Source of the DNA: Ruminococcaceae bacterium UBA1767 | Lineage (GTDB): Bacteria; Bacillota; Clostridia; Oscillospirales; Acutalibacteraceae | DNA length: 12,676 nucleotides | Reading direction: 5' to 3' | Assembly (NCBI GenBank): GCA_002315505.1 | Contig: DCGX01000050.1 | Coordinates: 1 to 12,676 of the forward strand | Shown here: positions 6,476 through 12,676 of the stretch, in pieces | How the letters are laid out: each line of letters begins with the position of its first letter | How positions within the stretch are numbered: the stretch's first letter is position 1 | The notes under the pieces: model-generated | Database searches by the model: none | Told to the model about the DNA's origin: nothing | The model's input: the letters and a program-made list of their open reading frames with translations, nothing else | Translations under genes and position numbers: made by a program

Positions 6476-6712
6476 GTTAAATTAATCCCGTAGAGGCGAC
6501 AACCTGTCGCCTGAGGTTTGAAGAAACTTCGATTATCACGTAGTGGAGTACAGTGTTCTTTTGTCTATCTCTTATGAATCTTCAACGGGTGCACAAAGTG
6601 ATGCCACTACTGAGAATTTAAAATCCTGAGTTGGGGATGATACCTACATCAAAATGCACAATGCACACTGTGTCCTTCCACCGGGAATTCCAAATCACTT
6701 TCTATTTTTTTC
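6476..6712. other. Noncoding stretch with a GGCGACA hairpin and no recognised element
   Basis: AGGCGACA-ACC-TGTCGCCT (6494-6512) is a perfect 8-bp hairpin preceded by CCCGTAG, a dispersed-repeat type similar in design to GTAGGTGAGAAC at 9473. The rest, including GGGTGCACAAAGTGATGCCA near 6589 and a short AATGCACAATGCACA repeat at 6653, matches no riboswitch or gene that I recognise and lies upstream of the predicted promoter. Confidence 0.4.
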
Positions 6713-6741
6713 TTGCTATCTCAATTCAAATAATATATAAT
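6713..6741 (+). promoter_or_regulatory. Promoter of the beta-helix protein gene
   Basis: TTGCTA (6713-6718), 17-base spacer, TATAAT (6736-6741). The strong ribosome site AAAGGAGG ends 8 bases before ATG 6763, leaving a very short leader. Confidence 0.65.
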
Positions 6742-6762
6742 TAACAAAAAGGAGGCAATAAT

Positions 6763-8955
6763 ATGAAAAAAATTATTTCCATATTACTATGTTTGATTAT
6801 GATGACTTCTACATTAGTATTTTCGGTATCTGCATTGCCGAAGACCTATGATAATGAAATCTTCGTTTCGGATTCTGGTGATGACAAAAACAGCGGAACT
6901 AAAGACAGTCCGCTTAAAACTATTTTTGCCGCACAGACTCTTGCTCGTACAAAGAGGGGAACTGTTGTGGTTTATTTCCGTGAGGGCAGCTATTCTATTG
7001 ATAAAACAGTGAAATTCACTTCTGCGGATAAAAAGGAGACTCTTTACAAGGCATATAACGGTGAAAAGGTTGTGTTTACCTCGGGAAAGGCCTACACGGG
7101 CTTTGAGGAATGCACGGTTAATGGTGTAAAGGCATTTAAAAAATATGTCGGAACGGATGCTGATTTCAATATTCTTTTTAATGATAAGACTACCTTGAAC
7201 CGTACTCGTTATCCTGAGAGCGGTTATCTTTACATTACAAAGGTTTCACAGGATGACAACATTACAAAGGATAATGCCGTGCATGACCATTATGTCGGTT
7301 TTTATGCCGATAAGTCGAAAATGCAGAGTTTTAAGAACGAGAATGACGTTGTGGTTCGTCTTCTTCACTACTGGAAGGACGAAATGGCTACAATAAAGTC
7401 ATATGATGCTTCAACAGGTCATATTGCAATCAGCAGACCGACTTCAATGAGAGCTGAAGTTGATAACCGTTTCTTCCTTGAAAATGTTTTTGAGGCACTC
7501 AATGAGGCAGGCGAGTGGTATCTTGACAAGGCTGACGGTACACTGTATTATGTCCCGTTCGATGGCGAAAAAGCTGACGAAGTGACCTTGTGGGGCTCTG
7601 AGCTTGAAACAATGATTTCCGTTGACGGTGTTGACGGAATCAGCTTTGAAAATATTATTTTCCGTGGAAACGGCTTTAATATTCCGCATAATAATGCTGA
7701 ATGTGACTGGTCAAGCCAGGCAGGCTATGATGCAACTCCGTGTATTTCCTACACAAATTCAAACAATGTTACAATTAAAAACTGCGAATTCCGTGACCTT
7801 GCCGCTTGTGCAATCTTCTTCGGTGTTGCGGTTAAGAATTCAACAGTTGACTCTTGTATTTTCAATAATATCGGTGCACAGGCTGTTTATATCAGAGGCG
7901 GAAATGTTCCTGTTGATGACAGCAGAGTTATTAAAAATATAACTGTTTCGAATAATATTATTGACGGCTACGGTAAGGTGTTCTTTAATTCTGTTGCTGT
8001 TCTCGTAATTCACGCAAATACAGTTGATATTCTCCATAATGAAATTCATGACGGCTATTATTCTGCAATTTCTGTCGGTTGGGTATGGGGCTTTGCATAC
8101 TCCGTAACCTATAACAATCATATCTGTGACAACCTTATTTATGATATAGGACAGGGTTGGCTTTCGGATATGGGTGGAATTTACACACTCGGAATCCAGG
8201 AGGGTACTGTTATTTCGGGTAACGTAATTCATAATGTTGCCGCTGACCCCGAAGAGGGCGGCTACGGCGGATGGGGCGTTTACCTTGACGAAGGCTCTTC
8301 AAAGATTCTTGTTGAGAAAAACCTCGTTTTTGCCTGTGGAAGCGATTCATATCATCTTCATTATGGCTCATATAACACAGTAAGAAATAATATTTTTGCG
8401 CTCAGCGGCGAGTCGCAGGTACGTGTAAATTCCGCATTTAAGAGAAATGACAAGCGTTTCGGAAGTATGAAGAGTGCGGATTTTTACTCGAATATTCTTC
8501 TGTCTGATGACGGAGTAAATATTTATTCTCACATTGATAATATTGAATCGTTCACCGATAACAATAACATTATCTGGGATTATAAGCTCGGCGAGAAAGC
8601 TGTACTCAGCCTTGATGATTATGAATCAAAGACAATGAGCATCGTAAAGGCACAGAATAAGGGCTATATCAATAATCCTGTTATCGCTGACCCGATGTTT
8701 AAGGATGCAAGGAACTTTAATTTTGAGCTAATTTCGAATTCAATGACAGGTCTTATCGGCTTCGAAGAGTGGGATTATCAGAACGCAGGTACAATGAAGA
8801 GTACAACAATCGGACTTGATACACAAGGCGGTATGACAGCATATAACAGCGGTGCACATACCGTGACCTATTCAAGTGCAAAGAAGCCGTTTGAACCGTT
8901 TACAGCTGTAAGAAGATTTTTCCTTAAAATCTACGAATGGTTTGTAAGGTTTTAA
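6763..8955 (+). CDS. Secreted right-handed parallel beta-helix protein, probable glycoside hydrolase (GH141-like)
   Basis: A 730-residue exported protein. Residues 1-24 are a Sec signal peptide (Lys2/Lys3, a hydrophobic core, likely cut after VSA). Residues 33-75 (FVSDSGDDKNSGTKDSPLKT, then VYFREGSY) form the DUF1565-type start of a beta-helix. NRTRYPESGY (146-155) and FFLENVFEALNEAGEWYLD (237-255) are features of the GH141-type glycosidases (fucosidases/xylanases). From about 288 to 545 run helix coils rich in Asn (NVTIKNCEF, VISGNVIH, VRNNIFA). Acidic candidates for catalysis are Asp469 in WLSDMGGIYTLG and Asp509/Glu510 in WGVYLDEGSS. There is no dockerin, sortase motif or S-layer domain; the C-terminus ends in a basic aromatic helix (RRFFLKIYEWFVRF). 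It is monocistronic with its own promoter. Secreted beta-helix protein is certain; GH141-like catalysis is a recollection-based inference, and a polysaccharide lyase is the alternative. Confidence 0.85.
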   Translation: MKKIISILLCLIMMTSTLVFSVSALPKTYDNEIFVSDSGDDKNSGTKDSPLKTIFAAQTLARTKRGTVVVYFREGSYSIDKTVKFTSADKKETLYKAYNGEKVVFTSGKAYTGFEECTVNGVKAFKKYVGTDADFNILFNDKTTLNRTRYPESGYLYITKVSQDDNITKDNAVHDHYVGFYADKSKMQSFKNENDVVVRLLHYWKDEMATIKSYDASTGHIAISRPTSMRAEVDNRFFLENVFEALNEAGEWYLDKADGTLYYVPFDGEKADEVTLWGSELETMISVDGVDGISFENIIFRGNGFNIPHNNAECDWSSQAGYDATPCISYTNSNNVTIKNCEFRDLAACAIFFGVAVKNSTVDSCIFNNIGAQAVYIRGGNVPVDDSRVIKNITVSNNIIDGYGKVFFNSVAVLVIHANTVDILHNEIHDGYYSAISVGWVWGFAYSVTYNNHICDNLIYDIGQGWLSDMGGIYTLGIQEGTVISGNVIHNVAADPEEGGYGGWGVYLDEGSSKILVEKNLVFACGSDSYHLHYGSYNTVRNNIFALSGESQVRVNSAFKRNDKRFGSMKSADFYSNILLSDDGVNIYSHIDNIESFTDNNNIIWDYKLGEKAVLSLDDYESKTMSIVKAQNKGYINNPVIADPMFKDARNFNFELISNSMTGLIGFEEWDYQNAGTMKSTTIGLDTQGGMTAYNSGAHTVTYSSAKKPFEPFTAVRRFFLKIYEWFVRF

Positions 8956-8978
8956 TCAATGCAAAATACACCAATGTA

Positions 8979-9054
8979 TGTCATTCTGAGGAGCATAGCT
9001 ACGAAGAATCTCAATAAGCAATAAAATTAGATTCTTCGCTCCGCTCAGAATGAC
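8979..9054. repeat. TGTCATTCTGAG two-armed palindromic repeat
   Basis: Arms GTCATTCTGAG (8980-8990) and CTCAGAATGAC (9044-9054) are exact inverted repeats. Inner parts AGAATCT (9005-9011) and AGATTCT (9029-9035) also pair. It lies 24 bases after the stop of the beta-helix gene, and in RNA it would form a long stem-loop, possibly acting as that gene's 3' end. Confidence 0.85.
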
Positions 9055-9063
9055 CTGCTTTTC

Positions 9064-9112
9064 AGCCTTCCTTGTGCAAAGGGAGGTGGCATTGCGAAGC
9101 AATGACGGAGGG
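9064..9112. repeat. Dispersed repeat with CATTGCGAAGCAATG hairpin
   Basis: The unit runs from GCCTTCCTTGTGCAAAGG through the hairpin CATTGC-GAA-GCAATG (9090-9104) to ACGGAGGGATTG. A degenerate inverted copy lies at 88-132. This looks like a repeat type scattered in many gut Clostridia, judged from memory. Confidence 0.65.
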
Positions 9113-9121
9113 ATTGTTTAA

Positions 9122-9310
9122 AAGTAATATGTAATAGTGAAAAAGTAATATGTCGCGGACGATTTAAAAATTATTTTGTAGGGCAAGGGTTTACTCTTGC
9201 CGAATTTGCGAAGCAAATTGAATAAAGGATTTTCTTGCGAAAATCGGCAGGAGCAGAGCCGCCTGCCCTACATATTCACTATTCACTATTACTTACTACT
9301 TTATTTACTC
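9122..9310. repeat. Large nested palindromic repeat element
   Basis: Outer flanks rich in AGTAATATGTAATAGTGAA (9123-9152) and its inverse TTCACTATTCACTATTACTT (9275-9294) surround inverted arms GTAGGGCAAGG...TTGCCGA (9178-9202) and TCGGCAGG...CTGCCCTAC (9244-9271). Inside are two small hairpins: AATTTGC-GAA-GCAAATT-like (9203-9219) and GATTTTC-TTGC-GAAAATC (9228-9245). The right flank recurs inverted at 1-47; the GTAGGGCA module also occurs at 3449 and 6396. It looks like a MITE or REP-type element with no coding capacity. Confidence 0.75.
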
Positions 9311-9418
9311 CCTCAGTCACTTCGTGACAGCTTTGTAAACCCTTTTGTCGCTTTGCGACATTTCCCATATCAGAGGAATAACTTTTTCCGTTACACGGAA
9401 AACAGGAGCCTTATTGGT
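9311..9418. repeat. Array of small hairpins
   Basis: Three perfect small stem-loops follow each other: GTCAC-TTC-GTGAC (9316-9328), TGTCGC-TTT-GCGACA (9346-9360) and TTTTCCGT-TAC-ACGGAAAA (9384-9402). The design with three-base loops resembles the hairpins at 11518-11607. No open frame or terminator is evident. Confidence 0.55.
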
Positions 9419-9458
9419 ATGTCATTCTGAGGAGCACAGCGACGAAGAATCTCAAGCA
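9419..9458. repeat. TGTCATTCTGAG repeat, single arm
   Basis: Starts ATGTCATTCTGAGGAGCA and ends GACGAAGAATCTCAAGCAA, matching the left arm of the full copies. The right arm is absent. Confidence 0.8.
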
Positions 9459-9469
9459 AAATTATATTA

Positions 9470-9495
9470 ACCTGTAGGTGAGAACTGTGTTCTCC
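9470..9495. repeat. Hairpin repeat GTAGGTGAGAAC
   Basis: GAGAAC-TGT-GTTCTC (9480-9494) preceded by CTGTAGGT and followed by CCGAA; similar in plan to the GTAGAGGCGACA hairpin at 6490. It lies 15 bases before the GNAT start, so it could affect expression of that gene. Confidence 0.5.
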
Positions 9496-9509
9496 CGAAT
9501 AAAGAAATT

Positions 9510-10085
9510 ATGATTGAAATTCGAAAATACAAAGAAACTGACAAGTCACAAGTTCAATACATATGTAAAGCAACAGCAGGGGAGTTTTTCTCGAAAAACG
9601 AGATAATTCTCAATGCTCTTCCGCTCGTCTATAATGATTATTTCACAGAGAATGAAGCCGATAATATTTTTGTTCTCAGTGATGACGGTAAAGCGGTCGG
9701 TTATATTCTTTGCTCGTCGGATTACAGGAGCTTTATGAAAAAAATGCGTAAGATATATCTCCCGAAAATCCGAAAGCAATCTCTTTTCCTTTATGCTGTC
9801 GCTGTTGGATATCTCGCAACTATGGTTCTTGCTACCGCTGAATATGGTACACACCTTCACATTGACCTTTTGCCGGAATATCAGCACATGGGCTATGGTT
9901 CGCAGATGATTGATGTACTTCGCAAGCATCTTTCAGCTAAGGGCATTGAAACTCTTTCTGTAAATGTCATTGAAAGGAATTCCGATGCCTGTAAATTCTA
10001 TGTAAAATGTGGCTTTGAAAAGAATAAAACCTTCACAAAGGATTTAATTTCACTTAAAATAAACACTAAAGGCGTGGTAAAATGA
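9510..10085 (+). CDS. GNAT family N-acetyltransferase
   Basis: A 191-residue acetyl-CoA-dependent acetyltransferase. The N-terminal IRKYKETDKSQVQYICKAT is the usual beta1/alpha1 opening, motif A is HLHIDLLPEYQHMGYGSQMIDVL (115-137) with the Q125-x-x-G-x-G pyrophosphate-binding loop, and motif B is NSDACKFYVKCGF (157-169). A mid-protein insertion (about 71-110) is hydrophobic near LFLYAVAVGYLATMVLA. The ribosome site is weak (AATAAAGAAATT before ATG), and no clear promoter is visible upstream. Its last codons overlap the GH20 gene by 4 bp (ATGA), so the two are translationally coupled. That coupling suggests an amino-sugar substrate, which is an inference; GNAT substrates cannot be read from sequence. 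Confidence 0.88.
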   Translation: MIEIRKYKETDKSQVQYICKATAGEFFSKNEIILNALPLVYNDYFTENEADNIFVLSDDGKAVGYILCSSDYRSFMKKMRKIYLPKIRKQSLFLYAVAVGYLATMVLATAEYGTHLHIDLLPEYQHMGYGSQMIDVLRKHLSAKGIETLSVNVIERNSDACKFYVKCGFEKNKTFTKDLISLKINTKGVVK

Positions 10086-11491
10086 TAAGATTAGTACCGC
10101 AACCGCAAATAATTAAAGAAAAAGGCGGATTTTGTAAATCAAATGAAATGATTTGCGTAAAAAATATGTCTTTTACAAACAAAGACGCTTACAGAATTGT
10201 TGCTGACGAAAAAATAACAATTTACGCAGGCGATGAGCGTGGCTTTTTCTACGCTCAGAAGACGATAAAACAGCTTAATGCTCTGTATGGTGAAAGTATT
10301 CCACGTTGTGAAATCGAGGATTGTCCTGTGTTTTCTTATCGTGGATTTATGCTTGATTGTGCAAGACATATGATTGATTTTGACGAAATTAAGAAATTTA
10401 TCGACCTTGCGAGTGACCTTAAGCTTAATAAATTTCATTGGCATCTGTCAGATGACCAGGGTTTTCGTATTGAGCTTGAAACAATTCCCGAACTGACTGA
10501 AAAGGGCAGTGTACGTAACGGTGATAACTTCGGCTCAATGTGTAAGAGTGATAAGCCGTATGGCGGCTATTACACGAAAAAGCAGATTGCCGAAATTGTT
10601 GAATACTGCAAAGAAAGATACATAGACGTAATCCCCGAAATTGATATTCCCGGACACAGCTCCGCAATTTTACACGTTTTCCCCGAACTGAGCTGTAAAA
10701 AAGAACCTGTCGAGGTCAAAATGCGACAGGGTATTTACAAGGATAATTTCTGCATCGGAAATGCTGATACATTTGAATTTATTAAAAAGCTGCTTGATGA
10801 GCTTTGTGATATGTTCCCGTATGAATATTTTCATATCGGCGGTGACGAGGCTCCGAATGACTATCGTGAGGATTGCCCGTTGTGTAACAATGCTCTTAAA
10901 GAAAACGGTCTTAAGAATTTCAATGAATTGCAATGCGTTTTCTCAAATAAAATTTCCGATTATCTTAAAACAAAGGGCAAAAAAGCAATTGTCTGGAACG
11001 ATATCTTAAAAGGCAAAAAACTTGATTCCGATATTGTTATTCAGCGATGGATGGATAAAAAAAATCTTGCACCCGAATATGCAAACAGGGGAAGCAAGGT
11101 TATAATTTCGGATTTCAGTCCGTATTATTTTGATTATCCGTACGGAATGTATCCGCTTCAGAAGGTATATTCTTATAATCCTCTCGGCAATAAAGTGCTT
11201 GATAAAAACGGCAGAAAAAATATAATCGGCACTGAAGCACCGATGTGGACAGAATTTGTCGACAATCCGCAGAGGCTTGAGTACATGCTCGTTCCGAGAT
11301 GGTTTGCATTTGCGGAAAATTCGTGGACAGAGCAGAAAAATAAGGATTATCCGTCATTTAAAGAGGCAACACAGCTTCTTACAAACAGTATGACCGACTT
11401 CAATGTTGCTCCGCTTTGTGACTGGGATATGCCGAAATTAAAACGCTTGTCCGATACCGCATCATTTTTTAATAAATTTTTGAAGAAATAA
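10082..11491 (+). CDS. Glycoside hydrolase family 20 beta-N-acetylhexosaminidase
   Basis: Exo-acting hydrolase that removes terminal beta-linked GlcNAc or GalNAc by substrate-assisted catalysis. Residues 1-80 form the small GH20b-like domain (LVPQPQIIKEKGG, then GFFYAQKTIKQL). The catalytic barrel begins at YRGFMLDCARH (86-96), and contains HWHLSDDQGFRIE (119-131), IPEIDIPGHS (184-193) and the catalytic pair Asp255-Glu256 in HIGGDEAP (251-258). Substrate-pocket aromatic positions appear in IVWNDIL, IQRWMD and GTEAPMWTE. At 469 residues with no signal peptide it is cytoplasmic, so it would act on imported oligosaccharides. A Cys-containing insertion (DCPLCNN) follows the catalytic pair. Co-expression with the GNAT gene is indicated by the ATGA overlap; the ChbG-like deacetylase nearby is a plausible pathway partner. 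Family is certain, linkage preference unknown. Confidence 0.95.
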   Translation: MIRLVPQPQIIKEKGGFCKSNEMICVKNMSFTNKDAYRIVADEKITIYAGDERGFFYAQKTIKQLNALYGESIPRCEIEDCPVFSYRGFMLDCARHMIDFDEIKKFIDLASDLKLNKFHWHLSDDQGFRIELETIPELTEKGSVRNGDNFGSMCKSDKPYGGYYTKKQIAEIVEYCKERYIDVIPEIDIPGHSSAILHVFPELSCKKEPVEVKMRQGIYKDNFCIGNADTFEFIKKLLDELCDMFPYEYFHIGGDEAPNDYREDCPLCNNALKENGLKNFNELQCVFSNKISDYLKTKGKKAIVWNDILKGKKLDSDIVIQRWMDKKNLAPEYANRGSKVIISDFSPYYFDYPYGMYPLQKVYSYNPLGNKVLDKNGRKNIIGTEAPMWTEFVDNPQRLEYMLVPRWFAFAENSWTEQKNKDYPSFKEATQLLTNSMTDFNVAPLCDWDMPKLKRLSDTASFFNKFLKK

Positions 11492-11517
11492 TTTTATTAT
11501 GTATAATTTACCCATTT

Positions 11518-11607
11518 CATCACTTCGTGAAACTTCTCACTGTGGCTTGGTTATCTTACGGCTCTGATGGTCCATCGGAGTGTTTTCTTCCGCAAGCTGT
11601 TGCTTGC
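11518..11607. repeat. Cluster of small hairpins after the GH20 gene
   Basis: TCAC-TTC-GTGA (11520-11530), CTCTGATG-GTC-CATCGGAG with one G-U pair (11562-11580, 8 bp) and GCAAGC-TGTT-GCTTGC (11592-11607) follow each other. The design matches the array at 9311-9418. None has a T tract, so they are not terminators. Confidence 0.5.
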
Positions 11608-11631
11608 TCCTTCCTTTTCAAGTTCATTAAC

Positions 11632-11668
11632 AAAAAACATCCCAACCAAATGGTCAGGATGTTTTTTT
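11632..11668. terminator. Bidirectional terminator between convergent units
   Basis: AAAAAACATCC (11632-11642) pairs with GGATGTTTTTT (11657-11667), with an inner ACC/GGT helix. A and T runs flank the stem on both sides, so it can end transcription of the GH20 unit (plus) and of the ATPase unit (minus). Confidence 0.88.
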
Positions 11669-11735
11669 GGTGCGAGTGTTCATATGGGATTTGAAAAAAC
11701 TGTTTACTGACAGCGAACATACATATAAAAATAAT

Positions 11736-12305
11736 TTAAACTATTTTGTTTACAAAATTTTCCTTAAACTCTTTTACAGTATATGTATAGACATTCCTGA
11801 AACAATATCCTTGAAATTTTTCTAAATCGAATTTGATTAATCTTTCATTACCAAATCCTAATAATGTTTTATCAATATAATCGCGAGATTCCGAATTGGA
11901 ATATTGAGTTTCTATATTTGAATTCTTCACTTCATTATAAACCAAAATATAATCCAAATGTTCACGCATAAAAGAAATATTTTTATCGATAATGTCATTT
12001 AAAATCAAAACACTATCGTATATTTTTTTCCTTACACCATATTTTTTTTCGCTATCAAAAAAGCCATTTTTAAATTCAATAAAAGTCGCTAATGTATCAG
12101 AATTGATAAATAAAGCATCGTTTGATTTGGGAGCATTCGTTAAAGCAAGCCCTGAAATGTATTCATCTTTAACTTTATCAAAATTAATAGCTTCAGCATC
12201 GGATTCTGTCATAAAGGTAATAGCTCCATCGTGATTATCTTTTGACGTTTCCTTTAAGGTTGATTTATTATTGGATAGAATGGGAAAAATATCAACATCA
12301 ATCAT
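11736..12305 (-). CDS. Hypothetical protein with PD-(D/E)XK nuclease-like signature, partner of the ATPase
   Basis: I do not recognise a named family. The 189 residues show, after an acidic N-terminus, the sequence SNDALFINSDTLATFIEFKNG (61-81). The Asp63, Glu77-x-Lys79 pattern on two predicted strands is the PD-(D/E)XK nuclease layout, followed by a helix with KKIYDSVLILNDI (93-105) and a further strand DYILVYNEVK (118-127). The fold and any nuclease activity are inferred. No signal peptide or membrane segment is seen. The gene starts within the end of the ATPase gene (8-bp overlap ATGATTGA), which implies tight co-expression. Base composition is visibly more AT-rich than in the sugar genes upstream, and AAA, ATA and TTT codons are frequent, suggesting transfer. 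A defence or DNA-repair module is plausible. Confidence 0.7.
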   Translation of the reverse strand: MIDVDIFPILSNNKSTLKETSKDNHDGAITFMTESDAEAINFDKVKDEYISGLALTNAPKSNDALFINSDTLATFIEFKNGFFDSEKKYGVRKKIYDSVLILNDIIDKNISFMREHLDYILVYNEVKNSNIETQYSNSESRDYIDKTLLGFGNERLIKFDLEKFQGYCFRNVYTYTVKEFKENFVNKIV

Positions 12306-12676
12306 TTTGAAACCTCACATTCTCCAAATTTTGTAAAGGTCTCGCTAATAATTTATATATTTCTTCCGGTGAAGAAGTTACATCAATTATTTTCGAGGTA
12401 TCATCCGATTGACATTGAGCTAAATAGAATTTGCACTTATGCGCAATTTCATATTTTGCAGAAAACACCTCAATGGCCTTTAGAAAATAAGGACTATGAG
12501 TATTTATTAAAATGTGCATATTAAATTCTTTTTGTATTAAAACAATAAGTTCAGCAAGAATCAATTGCCATTGTGGATGTTCGTGTATTTCAGGTTCATC
12601 AAGTATTATAGTTCCGTTGTATTCAAGTGATCCGTTTTCTAATAATGTTTTTAATATTACAAAAGTCTTTAAGCCT
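12298..12676 (-). CDS. AAA/OLD-like ATPase, C-terminal part (continues beyond the window)
   Basis: The reading frame stays open to the window edge, so only the C-terminal about 125 residues are visible and the start is outside. The visible part begins GLKTFVILKTLLENGSL and contains the Walker B block TIILDEPEIHEHPQW (12610-12566), then HILINTHSPYFLKAIE with the D-loop/H-motif-like NTHSPYF. These are the marks of ABC/OLD-type AAA ATPases. The tail ARPLQNLENVRFQND ends in a TGA overlapping the downstream gene. Walker A must lie upstream. Proteins of this type occur in DNA repair and in many phage-defence systems, usually next to an effector gene, here the nuclease-like partner. The ATPase assignment is secure; the system it belongs to is not known. 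Confidence 0.85.
   Translation of the reverse strand, partial: GLKTFVILKTLLENGSLEYNGTIILDEPEIHEHPQWQLILAELIVLIQKEFNMHILINTHSPYFLKAIEVFSAKYEIAHKCKFYLAQCQSDDTSKIIDVTSSPEEIYKLLARPLQNLENVRFQND

Noticed and set aside
6560..6700. Riboswitch ahead of the beta-helix gene
   Set aside because: No conserved core of a known riboswitch class was recognised, and the stretch lies upstream of the best promoter, so it would not be in the leader RNA.
9197..9430. Plus-strand open frame of 77 residues
   Set aside because: It is made entirely of repeat modules and hairpins, without a ribosome site or recognisable domain.
8979..9460. CRISPR array
   Set aside because: Repeats differ in length and orientation, are palindromic throughout and are not separated by regular unique spacers; no cas genes are present.
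11666..11700. Possible tRNA 3' end on the minus strand (TGGTGCGAGTG then GGGATTTGAA)
   Set aside because: The acceptor-like part and the T-loop-like part are wrongly spaced and no T-stem, anticodon or D arm follows; at most a chance likeness or a decayed integration scar.

Overview
The window looks like chromosomal DNA of a low-GC, endospore-lineage gut Firmicute, most likely an Oscillospiraceae/Ruminococcus-type Clostridium relative. This is inferred from the spoIIGA-sigE pair, the use of TTG and GTG starts, the carbohydrate-active enzymes, and many short palindromic intergenic repeats built on a TGTCATTCTGAG core. No rRNA, tRNA or CRISPR array was found, and no species can be named from the sequence alone.

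Layout: (1) Positions 1-174 hold fragments of dispersed repeats. (2) Positions 175-1730, minus strand, hold the mother-cell sporulation pair spoIIGA (membrane aspartic protease) and sigE (pro-sigma-E), overlapping by 4 bp. A compact divergent control region (about 1761-1837) separates them from (3) a MATE-family exporter at 1875-3227 (plus) with a UUCG-loop terminator. (4) Positions 3284-3553 are repeats, followed by a solitary phage/mobile-element-type replication organiser gene (3554-4081, minus). Its promoter is a perfect sigma-A match with a LexA-type (SOS) box in the spacer, and its coding sequence contains 11-bp iteron-like repeats beside a very AT-rich tract. (5) Positions 4286-6241, plus strand, hold a two-gene operon of a ChbG/YdjC-family carbohydrate deacetylase and a DUF2804 protein, closed by a UUCG terminator. 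(6) Positions 6242-6712 hold a second copy of a ~180-bp composite repeat and unexplained sequence. (7) Positions 6763-8955 encode a secreted right-handed beta-helix protein, probably a glycoside hydrolase (GH141-like). (8) Positions 8956-9509 are a dense repeat cluster. (9) Positions 9510-11491 hold a GNAT acetyltransferase overlapping a cytoplasmic GH20 beta-N-acetylhexosaminidase. (10) A bidirectional terminator separates these from an AT-rich minus-strand pair at the right edge: an AAA/OLD-like ATPase (5' end outside the window) and a small protein with a PD-(D/E)XK-nuclease-like signature, overlapping by 8 bp.

Functional themes: SpoIIGA activates sigma-E after asymmetric septation. The deacetylase, GH20, GNAT and beta-helix enzyme all fit use of host, plant or microbial glycans, with the beta-helix enzyme acting outside the cell and the others inside. 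The replication gene and the right-edge ATPase/nuclease-like pair look like accessory DNA. The items most worth a second look are the SOS-controlled replication gene with an embedded origin-like repeat array, the ATPase/nuclease-like pair as a possible defence module, the symmetrical divergent spoIIG/MATE promoter region, and the modular dispersed repeats.
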